Source of the DNA: Halichondria panicea
Lineage: Eukaryota; Porifera; Demospongiae; Suberitida; Halichondriidae
Length of the DNA: 64,000 nt
Direction of reading: 5' to 3'
Assembly (NCBI RefSeq): GCF_963675165.1
Contig: NC_087377.1
Location: 4,033,899 to 4,097,898 of the forward strand
Made by a program: the position numbers and the translations under genes
Notes under the pieces: generated by a model
The model's database searches: none
What the model saw: the letters and a program-made list of their open reading frames with translations, nothing else
What the model was told of the DNA's origin: nothing
Shown: positions 24,276 to 35,889 of the stretch, one piece after another
Layout: each line of letters opens with the position of its first letter
Position numbering within the stretch: the first letter of the stretch is position 1

Positions 24276-25402
24276 TCATTCAACATTAAGAGAAATGGTT
24301 TCTAAGCTAGGACGGTCATGAGCATGATAAGAAAGACATTCCTTAATTACATGGGCAAGTTCAGTTGACTTAATTACAATGGAGTTCATCTTCTTCATTA
24401 TTCTACCTAATGAGTATATATCGCTCTGTGTGCTCTGTAAAACAAGCCCATCGCGGAGGTCTGGAGCTACTTGAGTGTGTTCTTTTATGTAAATAACTTT
24501 CTGTTCCTCGGTCAGGCAGTACTTCTTAGCATGCTTTTCTTTACATGCCTTTCCAAAATCCACAATACATGGCCGGATACATTCTAACAAAGTAGTCCCT
24601 AATACTACGTTGTCTACTTTAAGATCATTGTGAAGAATACTCAGCTTGTGCATGTATGATAGACCATCACAAATTTGGATCAGTATTTGCATCCATGTCT
24701 TAGGGCTTAATTTAATTTCGTTAGTCGAATACAAGGCAGAATATAATGAAACTTGTTGCTGCTTCACGCTTACATTAGACATTACTAAAGCTCTCCTGGT
24801 GGAACAAATACCAAAACAGTGTGGTATATAAGGGCTGGAATTTAATGTAAGTAATATACTGGCTTCATGCCTAATCGATTCGATTGAGGAGTCGGAAGTA
24901 AATGTTTTGACACAGACGTCAAAACACTCTTTAAAAATCATACGAGAGCATGTTCCAAACCGACCATTTCCTATATGAACATCACCACCCCCATCTGCTA
25001 AACATTTCTCACTTATCTCTGGAACTACAGTAACTCCTCGCATAATATCAGCATTCGTACACATTCTTGGAGTTGCCTTGGGTAGACTGATTGCACTCGT
25101 CTTCATGGCTGCTGTTAGTAACTTTAGTGGTCGTTGGTGACTGCAGGATGTTCCCAGAGTTCCTGTCCGTAATTGCTTAGCTCGATACACGTTGAGTTCC
25201 CTGTATGAACAATATTATTTACTGGCTGTTAATCAGCAACTTACAGTTTATAATCTATTGCCTTCTTCTTCCAATTCTGAACATTTTTCTCGGCACATTC
25301 AAGGCTCTTCTTCTCCATACACAGCTGCTTGCCAATTTTGTCAACTCTAGCTTTTCGATTGAGCCTCTTGAGCTTGGATCTTGAGAATGTCTGGTCAGCC
25401 AT
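24276..25402 (-). CDS. Transposon cargo: protein kinase with N-terminal coiled-coil region
   Basis: Minus-strand exons 25245-25402 and 24276-25200 join in phase to 360 aa. Residues 1-60 are rich in Lys/Glu/Leu and likely helical. The kinase domain follows: glycine loop GNGRFG at 130-135, lysine in CVKTF at about 151, catalytic loop HNDLKVDN with Asp at about 245, DFG at about 267 and an APD in place of APE. The HRD motif is HND, seen in many active kinases, so activity is plausible. Ser/Thr or Tyr specificity is not assignable. Neighbours: convergent with the chromodomain gene and divergent from the transposase gene. It could phosphorylate transposase or host chromatin factors; that is speculation. 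It may also be a captured host gene. Confidence 0.75.
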
Positions 25403-25616
25403 TTTGTAATAAGTCTAAGAGAACCAGAGGTCGCAAAATACCCGCCATAATGCATCTGAGAAGTGTTATCATGCTATTGAATGAGTACTGTGGTTAATTT
25501 AGTGGGTGATAACACCGCAGCCTATTCACCCACCCACTCATATTGACATGGCTAATTAATTTTGTTACATAACAGCTCAAGGGACCTTTTGTTCCATTAT
25601 CCCGGGCCTCCTAGCT

Positions 25617-28194
25617 ATGGCAGTAAACAAGCAGTCCAGAAGAGCAGAGAGCCTGTCCATCACCATCTCAAATTCAGCAAAGAAGTACTCTGACTTCAGC
25701 CACACAGAACCACAAGTACAGCCAAACTTCTCTCTCTCTATTCCTATCGAGTTGCTGCATCATTGGTACATGAACAAGAAGGCAGAAGAGACATTCATTA
25801 GCTTAGTTAATAGCATGGTAACAATAGTTAAACTAGCACAAAGCGATCGTCTGGAGAAAAGGCTTGCAGAACAAGCTAGCAAGGTAGCAAGAAGGATACG
25901 GGGGCTAAAAGGAAGAAGGAGGTATGCCGTACTTGCTGGAGAATACAACCCCTTCGTGCTTGATGGAGAAGCAGAATCGTATTCTGAAATTGAGCAGCAA
26001 CTATCCACTGAATCTCCACAGCCAACAACAATCCCCGAAACAAGTAGACCTACCACAGCACACATCAACAAAGGCAAAAAAGTTCACGAGGTATCACCAC
26101 GACAGGTAAAACGAAAGCTAGCACACTGTAAGAGCTCTGCAGAGCAAGCGCTTTGGTTTTGTGAATCATTCGGTCTTCAGCCAGAATCTTTAGAGCTACG
26201 CAAACAGACAGGATCTCCCATCAAATTCAATTTTTTATCTAGCCCATCTCACAAGCCACAACATCAAACGCCAGCTCTTTCACCAAACGATTCTGCGAGG
26301 GTACAGCAAGCTCTTTATGTACTTGACAGGTTTGCTGTGAGTGACGAAGCTTATCATGAATTGAGCGTCGCATCTGATTTACCACCACTGTACCGAATCA
26401 AGGATGCTCGCCTCTCAATTAACAACTCTCTCGACATCCGACATCTCGAAGGTCCTTATCCTGGTGCTTATAGACCACCGAAAGTTGCAATCCAGGAAGA
26501 GCTAGCTAAGATCGTAAGTAAAGAAGAAATTATACATTATTATTATGGATTATTATTTTAGGTTCATTCAGGGAAAGCTATCACCCAACCAGTAAAAGTA
26601 AAACTCAGTGGTGACGGAGCCAGATTCACAAGATCATCCAATATCATACTTCTCTCATTTGCATTTCCAGAAATTCAAGACAATGTTTTATCAGGCATGG
26701 GTAAGCTTAACAATAAAAATATTAAACGAGAAAGTGGTGAAAATATTTTTATATTGACATTCATACAGGCAATCATACTTTTGCTGGCCTAAAAGCCGAA
26801 GAGTCGTATGAAACAATTAGTTCAGGACTATCTGAGGTATTGAAGGAGTTGAACGACATCATTTCACACCCACTACTCACTGTTGATGAAACAGAGTACC
26901 GCCTTGAGTTTTTCCTGGGTAGTGATTACAAGGTGAGAATGTATAGTTAATTACTGACTATAAAAATTGCATTATTAGTTTCTTTTACTGAGTATGGGCC
27001 TCAACAAAGCAACCTCTATGTACGCTTGTGTCTGGTGTACCATCAAGAAGGATGAAAGGTATATCTATAATTATTATGCTTAAACCTAGCTTCCCCATTT
27101 GCCGCTATAGGTGGGATATGTCAAAGGATAGGGCTGACTACACCGTAACAAATGCAAGAACATTGAGTTCCCTACAAGCAAAAGGCGCACTTCCCAGCAG
27201 TAAACCAGCAAGTGTACGACTAGGATCAATTACAACACCACTACTGAACATAGAGCCAGACCATATAATACCCGATGAGCTACACCTACTCCTACGTATA
27301 GCTGACGTTTTAACAAGAAATCTCATTCTAGAGATAGTGGCATCTGCTAAACAAGACAGACAAGGAAACGCACATATACTCACTCACCTACAAACACTAC
27401 AGACGATCGTTAAAGACTGTGGTATCACGTTCAGGGTATGGGAAGCAAGGGGTCCAGATGGCAAAGCTTCTGGACATTACGAATGGACATCACTGCAGGG
27501 GAACGACACCAAGAAGTTTCTGGAACGTCTCCCAGTGAGGTTTGCTGACCTACTGAAGGAAGAAATTCAAGCTAAAATGGCCCAACTTTGGACAGTGAGT
27601 ACTAATTAAATTTCCCTTCGCATTTTACAAACATAGTTATTTATATGGTCTGGCTCTATAGGAATTTCTCTCTTTGTATAAGATGGTTTCTAGCTGGACT
27701 CCACCTCCCAGTGAAGTGGTTGAGCAAAAGGTATAGTGTTAGTTTACTAGTAGGGAGAACCATTGTATCTAATTTACTATAATCTATCATGATAGGCGAA
27801 AGACTGGATAAGGCTTTTCTTGAGCTTGAAGCACAAGTGTCAAGGGTTTCAGGAAAAGAATATTACGCCCTATATGCACACACTGGTCTTTCACTTCCCT
27901 TACTTTATTTCAAAATACGGAAATGTCAAGATGTTTAGTGGACAAGGTGAGTTCGAGTGTAAAGAGATAACATTTTAATCACCTTTTTCTCTAGGGGTGG
28001 AGAAAAATAATGATGACGCCAAGAGACACTACTTCTCCAGTAATCTGCATGACCCAGTGGGGGAGGTTCTGAAAGCTGAAGCGAGAATAGACGAGACATC
28101 ACAATTTAAGCGAAAGAAACGAAAGTACATACGAAAAACTCCATTAGATTTAGTAGACATGAACAAACAGCCACGACTTGACTCTGAATCATGA
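25617..28194 (+). CDS. DDE-type transposase-like protein
   Basis: Eight exons (25617-26513, 26562-26700, 26769-26932, 26979-27058, 27111-27594, 27662-27730, 27796-27946, 27995-28194) join without a frame break to 727 aa. The N-terminal 300 residues are helical and basic. Then come candidate acidic residues of an RNase H-like fold: Asp in SGDGARF, Asp in FLGSDYKF and Glu in GQGVEKNNDDAKR. Between them lie a CVWC zinc-binding-like motif and DELHLLLR. The C-terminus is a basic tail (KRKKRKYIRK). I recall similar proteins from cnidarians and sponges but no established family name. The catalytic triad is inferred from spacing and flanking conservation, not structure. It is the only gene in the element able to explain its mobility. 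Confidence 0.7.
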
Positions 28195-28877
28195 TTAATT
28201 CTACCCAACATAATAATATAGTATACTATATATCCTGATAGATTGTAGACATTTACTATCTTCAAGTAAATGACTGCTAGCCTATACTTACTTGCAGCCA
28301 TATACACTCACTTTACATTGCTGGTACATTGCGATTAATGGGGAATTCCCCAAATTAGTGGCTCTACGCAGCTCTTGGGTATGTGTAGATAATGCGATAC
28401 GTCATTGATAATTGTGGATTTTTTGACAAAACTGGACACATTTTGGAACCGCTTAGTCCACTTTATATCGAGCAGCAGCCGCTTTAAGCAGCAGAGTAGG
28501 CCGTATATTTTTGCTGGCAATCGGCAAAAATGAAAATATATGTGTAAGAATGCCGCAAATCAAACACAAAAATACAAAATAATCAAATTTTACAATACAA
28601 TACACGAGACAAGCGCTGAAACATTGATCAACAAAAGCAGTTAGGGAACTTATACAAGCTGGCTGGCTAGCTTCTTGTGGGATTCCAAGGTTAGCTAAGG
28701 TGTATTTCTTCTTCTTTGTATCGGCAAATCAACTGAAAGTAGCTCCCTACAAGGGAAAAAGGGAAGCATAGCCTTTGGTCTCATAAGAACACATATAAAA
28801 TCATACCGTAATATACAGAAAATTACTAACTGATTTACTGACATATTTTAATTGGTATCCAGTCATTGCTGGCAATG
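28195..28877. other. Right end of the transposon
   Basis: No gene here. A partial copy of the terminal word, TTGCTGGCAAT, occurs at about 28512-28522 as a possible subterminal repeat. The right inverted repeat is at 28865-28877, with copy 2 exon sequence resuming at 28878. Confidence 0.6.
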
Positions 28878-30679
28878 GCCCTGAAGGTATGATATTTTAG
28901 CCACTGTATTAGACTGAGTAGTTTTATGCTGTATTTGGCCTGTATACATAGAAATTTTAACCATTGCTTAGAGCACTAACATATATACATGTATACACTA
29001 TCCAATACTGGTCTTTTTGTGTAAGTACGTACTTACACCTATATCTAACTGCCACTTGTACATGTAATTAAAATTGTGTGTGCTTTAGACTTGCAAGTAT
29101 CTCTGTGTTTTCATTGTCTTAATAACCATGCAAACTGTCAGCTTTAATGATTCCACATATATACCTCATGCAGCCTATGATGGTAGGTTCTGTACTGATG
29201 ATTCTGATGGCTGCACTGGTGTGATATGCTTTGAGGAGGTGACATGTGTCGATGTCCCTGCCCCTGGAGTTGGAGCAATGTGTGGACCATGCCCAGTAGG
29301 GTATTTCGGAGATGGACAGAAATGTGATGGTAAGTTGGGCTCAGAAATCATATAAGTCATGTGATTATTTTATTGTGATTAGCACATCATCTAATATTGA
29401 AATTGGAACACCAGATTGCAAGTTATTACTGTCTGAAGATGCTGCACGTATTATATATGACTATATACACATGTACAGTTGCTGTGTTATACATAATAAT
29501 AATCATGATTATCTTGCTATCCTATATGCATAGATATCAACGAGTGTGAGGAGGATGCTCACAACTGTACTGATGTCTGTGTGAATGTACAGGGAGGATT
29601 CAAGTGTGCCTGTAACCAAGGTTACACACTAGCCGACCCCACATCATGTACAGGTAAGGGAAAATAAATTTAAACATAAGCTGACGAACCTGTTACGGTG
29701 GATTACCACAATCTATACACGACGTTACGATGCGTGGGCAGAATAGAATTTGTCCAATAATGAATTTTAGCTGCCTGCTAATTAAGCCTTTTCTAACAAA
29801 CTGTATAACCTGTTACTAACTATTAGTTGTTTGAATATAATGAGAGGCCTGCATTGTGTGATGGAACCTGCTTGTAGTAACTAATCTTACACAGATGTTG
29901 ATGAGTGTAGTGTATTGAATGGTGGCTGCCATCAAGTATGCAACAACTTTGAGGGAGGGTTCGAGTGTGACTGTTCAGACGGATTTGGATTGACCAATGA
30001 CAACACAACATGTCAAGGTGCTACTTGTATAACAGCAACTCAATTAGATTCATTTGTTGCTTGAAAGATTATTCAGTGACTGTATTTTGTAGCATGCACA
30101 CAATTATGCTCAACGAATGGTTAAAGAATTTCTTTAATTAACCAACAATTACATTCGTTCAGTTCTACCGGAGTCTTCTTGTTCTAATGACGCTATATGC
30201 TCTCAAAACTGTGTGAGGTTGTTCGGTGTGGAGGTGTGTAGCTGTAACCTTGGATACACACTGGATATAGATAATTTCACCTGTTCGGGTGAGAAGCTAT
30301 TATCAAGTGCATGTCCATGCATATCTGATTCATCCATTGTTGATTGTATATGTATAGTACGTATACATTTAGCTGCATGGTTAAATTTATATGAGAATTC
30401 ACTATTGTCCAAAGTTTATAGACACAATAATTATTTGTTTGTTTGTACTAACTTTGCTGCTGCTTTATCACACAGATGTGGACGAGTGTGCAGAGTCACC
30501 ATGTGATCAAGAGTGCAGTAACTCTGATGGAGGATTCGAGTGTGTCTGTGAGGGAGGATATGTGTTGGACACGGATGAGAGGAGCTGTTTGGGTAGCTAT
30601 GTGTTGCAGCTGTGTACAAAGATATGTTTATACTGGACATAAATATGTACTAAGAAATAGCCATGCATATGCTATATCT

Positions 30680-31210
30680 ACAAGTGCAAAAAACATTTTG
30701 TGAAAAAATGGGGAAGAGTAGGGTTGGAAGAGCATGCGCACTGAAGTAACAAAAAGTTCGAAAACAAGATTGTGGGTTGGTATAGTCTTGCATGCTCCAA
30801 CTAGTTGGGGGTGGGGTGCAATCTTTAACAGTTGGGTCCAGCACTACTTCTCGATCGTTACACCTCTTTCTTTATTTGAGACGCTCAATCACCTATTTTA
30901 CCATTGCATGTGTTTCTACATAAGAATGAATGAGGCTTTTTCGAATTAACTTTTCTTTCTGCCACAGCACCGAAACACACAAGTGTAAAATAATATTAAA
31001 TTTGAGACTCTACAGATGAGCCCTGCCCACCAAAAACTCGAAGTAGTGCTGGACCCAACTGTTAAAGATTGCACCCCACCCCCAACTAGTTGGAGCATGC
31101 AAGACTATACCAACCCACAATCTTGTTTTCGAACTTTTTGTTACTTCAGTGCGCATGCTCTTCCAACCCTACTCTTCCCCATTTTTTCACAAAATGTTTT
31201 TTGCACTTGT
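30680..31210. mobile_element. Foldback element with about 170-bp inverted arms
   Basis: Arms at 30680-30850 and 31041-31210 are near-perfect inverse complements, with a 190-nt spacer. The ends read ACAAGTGCAAAAAACATTTT. A degenerate right-end-like piece recurs at about 31387-31428. It lies in the intron before the last EGF exon of copy 2; that intron is 1.7 kb here and about 170 bp in copy 3. Non-coding. Confidence 0.8.
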
Positions 31211-32257
31211 TTGTAAACTTTTTTCACTGCATGTATTATTTATACATTTTATAAGTGGTCCTGGAAAACACGTACAATATTTTAAGCAATGATGTTTTGT
31301 AATCGGGGCGTTCCTTTTAGGGTTACCCATCATCTTGTTCACGTCCGTTTGAGTGGCTCATCCAACATGACATGCAACCGTACTTATCACAATTTTTTTT
31401 TTCACAAAAGTTTTTTACACTTGTTTGTACCTACACTTTTTTCTTCACAGGTACCAGCATAGATTTGTCTATGGTTGCTACTGAGCTAGATCAAAATAAT
31501 ATCTTCAGTAGGTGGCAATCCACCTTTACTATGATAAAAGATCTAGCTAACTATACTGAATTTTTATTTGCACTGTTGCAGTTTGTGTCTGTCATGATAA
31601 TTTTCATGAAGTTTTTTAACCACATGCACAAGCTCGGAGCCTCAGAATGAAGAGCTTCAAATGCTTCAACATACACCAGCATTAACTGGAGCGGTAAGGA
31701 TCGACAGTACAAAACACTACTGTTGCTATGGACCTCAAGTGGTTGCTAAGAACAGAGGGGTGTGGCCATGCTATCTGAGCATGCTCAGTAGGAAAACAAT
31801 GGCGACCTCACCTCTGTACCTATTAAAGAGGGCGTAGCTTCCACCCTAGCAAATTTAACTTCCGAGGTAAAATGATTAGTGACTGCACTACCCCAGGCGA
31901 CACAGAACAGTGCGGTGCCATTAGTTTGTCTTGTGGACCTACAGTTCTCTAGCTTACCTTACTGAAGAAACTGAGGAGAAGAATGACAAAAAGTTTTTGT
32001 TTTTTTTGTTTTGCTGTTCTTACAACTTTTTCATACAATGTTCAATTCAGTTCATATTTCACACAAATGGATATGGGCAACAGATATATGAACTCAAAAT
32101 AACTCTGTCTTGTGTCTTGGGTGAGATCCAGAGGGGGGCTTTTTGCTGTTTTCGACCCAACCCTACTATTAGCACTACCGTGCTAATGATACCATGCTTT
32201 TAAAGCCTTATAGGTGTGTTAAGAATCATTATTGGACATAATTTGTTGCTCCTACAG
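31211..32257. other. Rest of expanded copy 2 intron
   Basis: No supported exon. Open frames at 31372-31650 and 31931-32203 have no recognisable domain and no counterpart in copy 3. The inserted sequence is of unknown origin. Confidence 0.5.
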
Positions 32258-34114
32258 ATATAGACGAGTGCTCGGTAGCTGCCGAGAATGATACTGACCT
32301 TTGCACCTCTCCCATGTTCTGCTCTAATACACTGGGTGACTTTGAGTGTTTGTGCCCTGGGGGGACTGAGCAAGCAGGTGGCACATGTGTCTCCATAGGT
32401 GAGCTATCTCTTATACTATATTACTTGAGTGTACCGTGAAGTCTCTGAACATATAATTGTATATTGTCTAAAGACGATGAGAGGTTCTTTATTCTTTATA
32501 TATAATGACGATGCAGGCTTTCAATTGATTGATTGATTTCCTCTTTCTCTTTAGGTACAAATGTTCGTCGTGTCAATGATTCTGTGATTGGAGATCCACT
32601 GATGACTGTACCACTCTACCTCACCAACACTAGTGCACTACAGAGCAATATCAATCTCGGAGAAAATGAAGTTATTAATCTTTGCTTTGAAATTCACGGT
32701 CGATCTGACGAATATTTCAATCTCGTGTCCGACTCTTGTATTAGCGTGAATGCACATTACCAGCGAGCAGATCCACAACTACCCGCCAATATTATTGATG
32801 AGATAACAGTTCGAGCAGTTGGCCTTGACGGGATCTGCCGAAATATTTCAGTCAGTGTCGAAAATTGCCAGGCAACAGTCGATGGATCTGTGCTCGATGA
32901 GACTTACACAAGTGCTGGAATATCTGTGAGACTGTATCGAAATCGTGTTCGAATTTCTGCTCCTAATTGCCAAGACCTTGATTTGGTGATGTGGGTGTTT
33001 TGTGAGCAGAGAGAGTTGAGGGGCTACCCTGAACTGGGAGAGCCTGATGTCGTGGTCAATGTTAGTATGATCCACTTTGTGATTGCTCGTGGACTTAATA
33101 TCAGAGAATCAGCTCATGGCTTGCTGGGTAAGTGGTGAATAAAGAGCGTCCATGCATAGCTTCTTTTAAGTTGAGCGATTCAATCACGTACGATATAACA
33201 GTGGAATTCAAAAATACAATGTACCTTTAGACTTAGAGAACGAAGTTTTTGCCACTACATGTATAAGGGATTGTTTTGTACACAAACTGTTCATTTTAAG
33301 ACCTGGCCTTTAGATTGCAGTTGATGACGGGTTCCACTGCACACAATGAATTAAAGTATTTCGATGCTATTGTTTCTACTTTGATTTATTTTTTCTGTCC
33401 ACTTTTTTCTACAGGTCAATTTTGGAATGTTCCCATCACCATCGAGCGCTACTTGGGCTCTCTCTCTGATGGGAGCACACGAGACGATACTTACATCCTG
33501 ACTGTCAACTATACACGCCCCCTCGTCGTTTTGTGACCTTCCTGCACTCTCCGACGTGGGACAGACGAGGGAAGGAGTACTGTTTGTACGGGGGTAACCG
33601 ACAGGGTGGAGGGATACTTGAGATAGAGTCACCAAATGATCCCATTATCCAGGGACGCTACAGAGACTATATCGTGGGGGAACAGTTCGGAGTGGACTTT
33701 ATGTATTCTCATTTTGAATTTTCAGAGTGTAGTCAGTGAATAATTATCGTAGCAATTATAGAGAGACTTCTAAGTGTGCGTTAACTTTAACTATCTTAGT
33801 GTCAATATTATTGTTATGTTGCCATATTATACTGTGTCTTGTATAACTAGTTATTTCATGTAATTTTTATAATAATAATGTGTAGTTCCAAGAAAAAATA
33901 TCTCGTAATTGGACTATCTGCCAAACCATTTTATAACCTCTCAAAGTATGCTAACAAACTGTCTCATTCTGTACATATTTATCTTCTTCCCCCCCCAGCT
34001 GTAACCCAACGACGTGAACCAGCTAGTTTTTAAAATTATTAATAATGCGTGCAGCACCTCCAGGTCCAAGTACATCTATGTTATGTTTTTGAATAATTAG
34101 CTCAAGTCTTTCAG

Positions 34115-34243
34115 TAGGTCTACCGAAGCATTGTATGATTCATCTTCTGGTGAGAGTACATCTGGTGATTATAGACCTATACCGAAACCAAGACGAGTCA
34201 AAGAAACTGTAGAAAGCGACATTATGCCACCAATTCCAAAAAG
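34115..34243 (+). pseudogene. Exon-like Pro/Arg-rich segment
   Basis: The acceptor CTTTCAG precedes an open frame containing LYDSSSGESTSGDYRPIPKPRR and MPPIPKRHSK, with a possible donor GTAAAG at about 34244. Pro-rich PIPKPR and PPIPKR words resemble SH3-binding cytoplasmic tails. No counterpart was seen behind copy 0, where this piece seems deleted. It may be an exon of a lost neighbouring gene. Frame and splice sites are inferred. Confidence 0.35.
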
Positions 34244-34730
34244 ACACAGTAAAGTGACTTTTCTCAAGATACTGCATTTATATGCCTCCCACTTACCAGT
34301 AGCTTGTCTATAAAATTATAACTAGCTCATACATGATCAGGCAAACTCGTCCCAATAAATTTTAATGTTAGTTTTACTCCTAGCAACCATGCAGTCTTGG
34401 GTGAATGTCTATACTGCACATTTTTTGAGGTAATCAGTGGAAAATTAATTAAATATAACGTATTAAGTCTCACTGACTGATTCTTGTTGTTAAGACTGTG
34501 TTTCATAGGCTATATATACCTGTTTTCCTTGTGCAAATTAATGCTAATGGTTTCGTGTTTCTTTGTGATACTTGTACACCTATTCACTATTGTGTGGCCT
34601 CCCCCAAAGAGACCATGCACCTTCACTACTAATTACCTGAGACCATAATAGACCATACAAGACGGCTATACTTTGCATGGGTCTAGATGTTAAATTGTTG
34701 TATTCAGCCTGCTTGCTGTTGCTTTCTACA

Positions 34731-34889
34731 GCTTTAGCTGTGATCTCAACCTCAAGGACAAACAAAGGTTCACTCCGGATCCACTGCATGGCATTGCTGT
34801 CAAGAGGCTTCCCTCACGCGTCGACATGAAGATATTGGTTGCCGTATGGTGCCAACACTATAGCTTCAAGGACAACTCTAGAAAGTGAT
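34731..34889 (+). pseudogene. Exon-like module of unknown protein (downstream copy 2)
   Basis: Follows CTACAG and reads CDLNLKDKQ, LHGIAVKRLPSRV and WCQHYSFKDNS to a TGA. It is the counterpart of 2588-2732 but with a small insertion. Conservation of frame between the two suggests it was once coding. Confidence 0.35.
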
Positions 34890-35889
34890 CTACAAAGATG
34901 TAAAAAAGGTAATAGTAACAGATTTGTCATGATTGGTAAACCTTAGCGGGTTGTGCATACAGTTAAACTTTCCTCTTCTCTGTAGGGCCTAACTGAGTTG
35001 AGTGTACCCATGCAGGTGCTAAGCTCAAGTGTGTCCAGTAGAGAACTGAGACTATATTTTGTCTTGTACGTGCCTTTACAGAAATTCATACCGTATAGCG
35101 TGTATATTAAAAAAGTTTGTGGGTTTCGCTGATTAAGAATGTACCACGAACATTTTTATACACACAAATTTAATATCACATGCATGCACGCTGCCGAAAG
35201 GCTGCTATTCTGCGAATAGTAAATCCATGGTTACAGTGCTCTGCAAAGGTATGGAAAACTACTGTACACATTTAAGTCTTTAACAATTCATAATTAAATC
35301 AATGAGTCTGATCGAGGTTTGTACCTTTTACCTGTGGTAATAGTTAATGTCCATATAAGGAAGTGTGCAGCTAGCCATGCAGTGTATCAGACCACTAACG
35401 CTGATATCATTTTAATTAACCACTACACACCCACTTATTGAGAGTGATGCAGTATGACACTTGTACTAACGTGGTTTACACTATACCATCTGTTGTGTAG
35501 ACACATCTTATTATAGGCATGCATGCATTCCTACTGTATAGCTATACCTTTAAGTTTATACTCTTTTTTTCCATTCAGCCCCCCATTGAGAAATTGCTTC
35601 CTATATAATTATACGCCACCGGATCTATATACAAACTTTCTCGCTTTCCTTATCCTTATTTGCACACATGCATGCTATTGATTTACATGAACATGATGAT
35701 ATAATTATGATGACAGCAAGTTTATGATTATAGATGCGCATACGTATATAGGATTCACTACAGTCGTGACAGCGTTCGTATCTAAGAAGCAGAGTATCGT
35801 CGCTGTAACTGCTATAAGTCTTGTCATTACTTGCTTAAAATCATAATAATTATGAGGGGGAGAACTTCCATCATGTTATATCCATCATG

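Larger units (their letters stand above)
22158..28877. mobile_element. 6.7 kb DNA transposon with transposase, chromodomain and kinase genes
   Basis: The ends are perfect 13-bp inverted repeats, CATTGCCAGCAAT at 22158-22170 and its complement at 28865-28877. The insertion splits EGF exon 23 of copy 2. Joining the flanks (GTGACT and GCCCTGAAGG) restores the exon as seen intact in copy 3 at about 47836-47849, so both borders are supported by an effective empty site. No target duplication is visible. Inside are a 175-aa gene (-), a chromodomain gene (+), a kinase gene (-) and a transposase-like gene (+), all with intact frames, plus a 61-bp-arm hairpin near the left end. Intact genes suggest recent insertion. 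I cannot assign the superfamily. Confidence 0.85.
28878..33739 (+). pseudogene. Copy 2, 3' part: stranded EGF and ITIH C-terminal exons
   Basis: Exon remains: 28878-28886 (rest of the interrupted EGF exon), 29174-29329 (thrombospondin-type EGF), 29534-29653, 29895-30017, 30163-30288, 30476-30592 and 32258-32398 (EGFs), then 32555-33127 and 33415-33739 (ITIH C-terminal module). All EGF exons keep phase 1 borders. The last exon has lost 4 nt after GTCAACTAT (about 33512), giving a stop at 33534-33536 instead of 33737-33739. With the transposon upstream and this frameshift, the region probably no longer makes the ancestral C-terminus. Only one copy of the EGF exon that copy 3 has in triplicate is present. 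Confidence 0.75.

Noticed and set aside
24646..24831. Plus-strand frame inside the kinase region
   Set aside because: It is the antisense shadow of the kinase catalytic domain.
22158..28877. Chromovirus, Polinton or Helitron
   Set aside because: No reverse transcriptase, Gag, integrase, DNA polymerase B or Rep/helicase sequence is seen, there are no long terminal repeats, and the ends are 13-bp TIRs.
31372..32203. Two open frames in the expanded copy 2 intron
   Set aside because: No recognisable domain, no counterpart in other copies, and no clear splice context.
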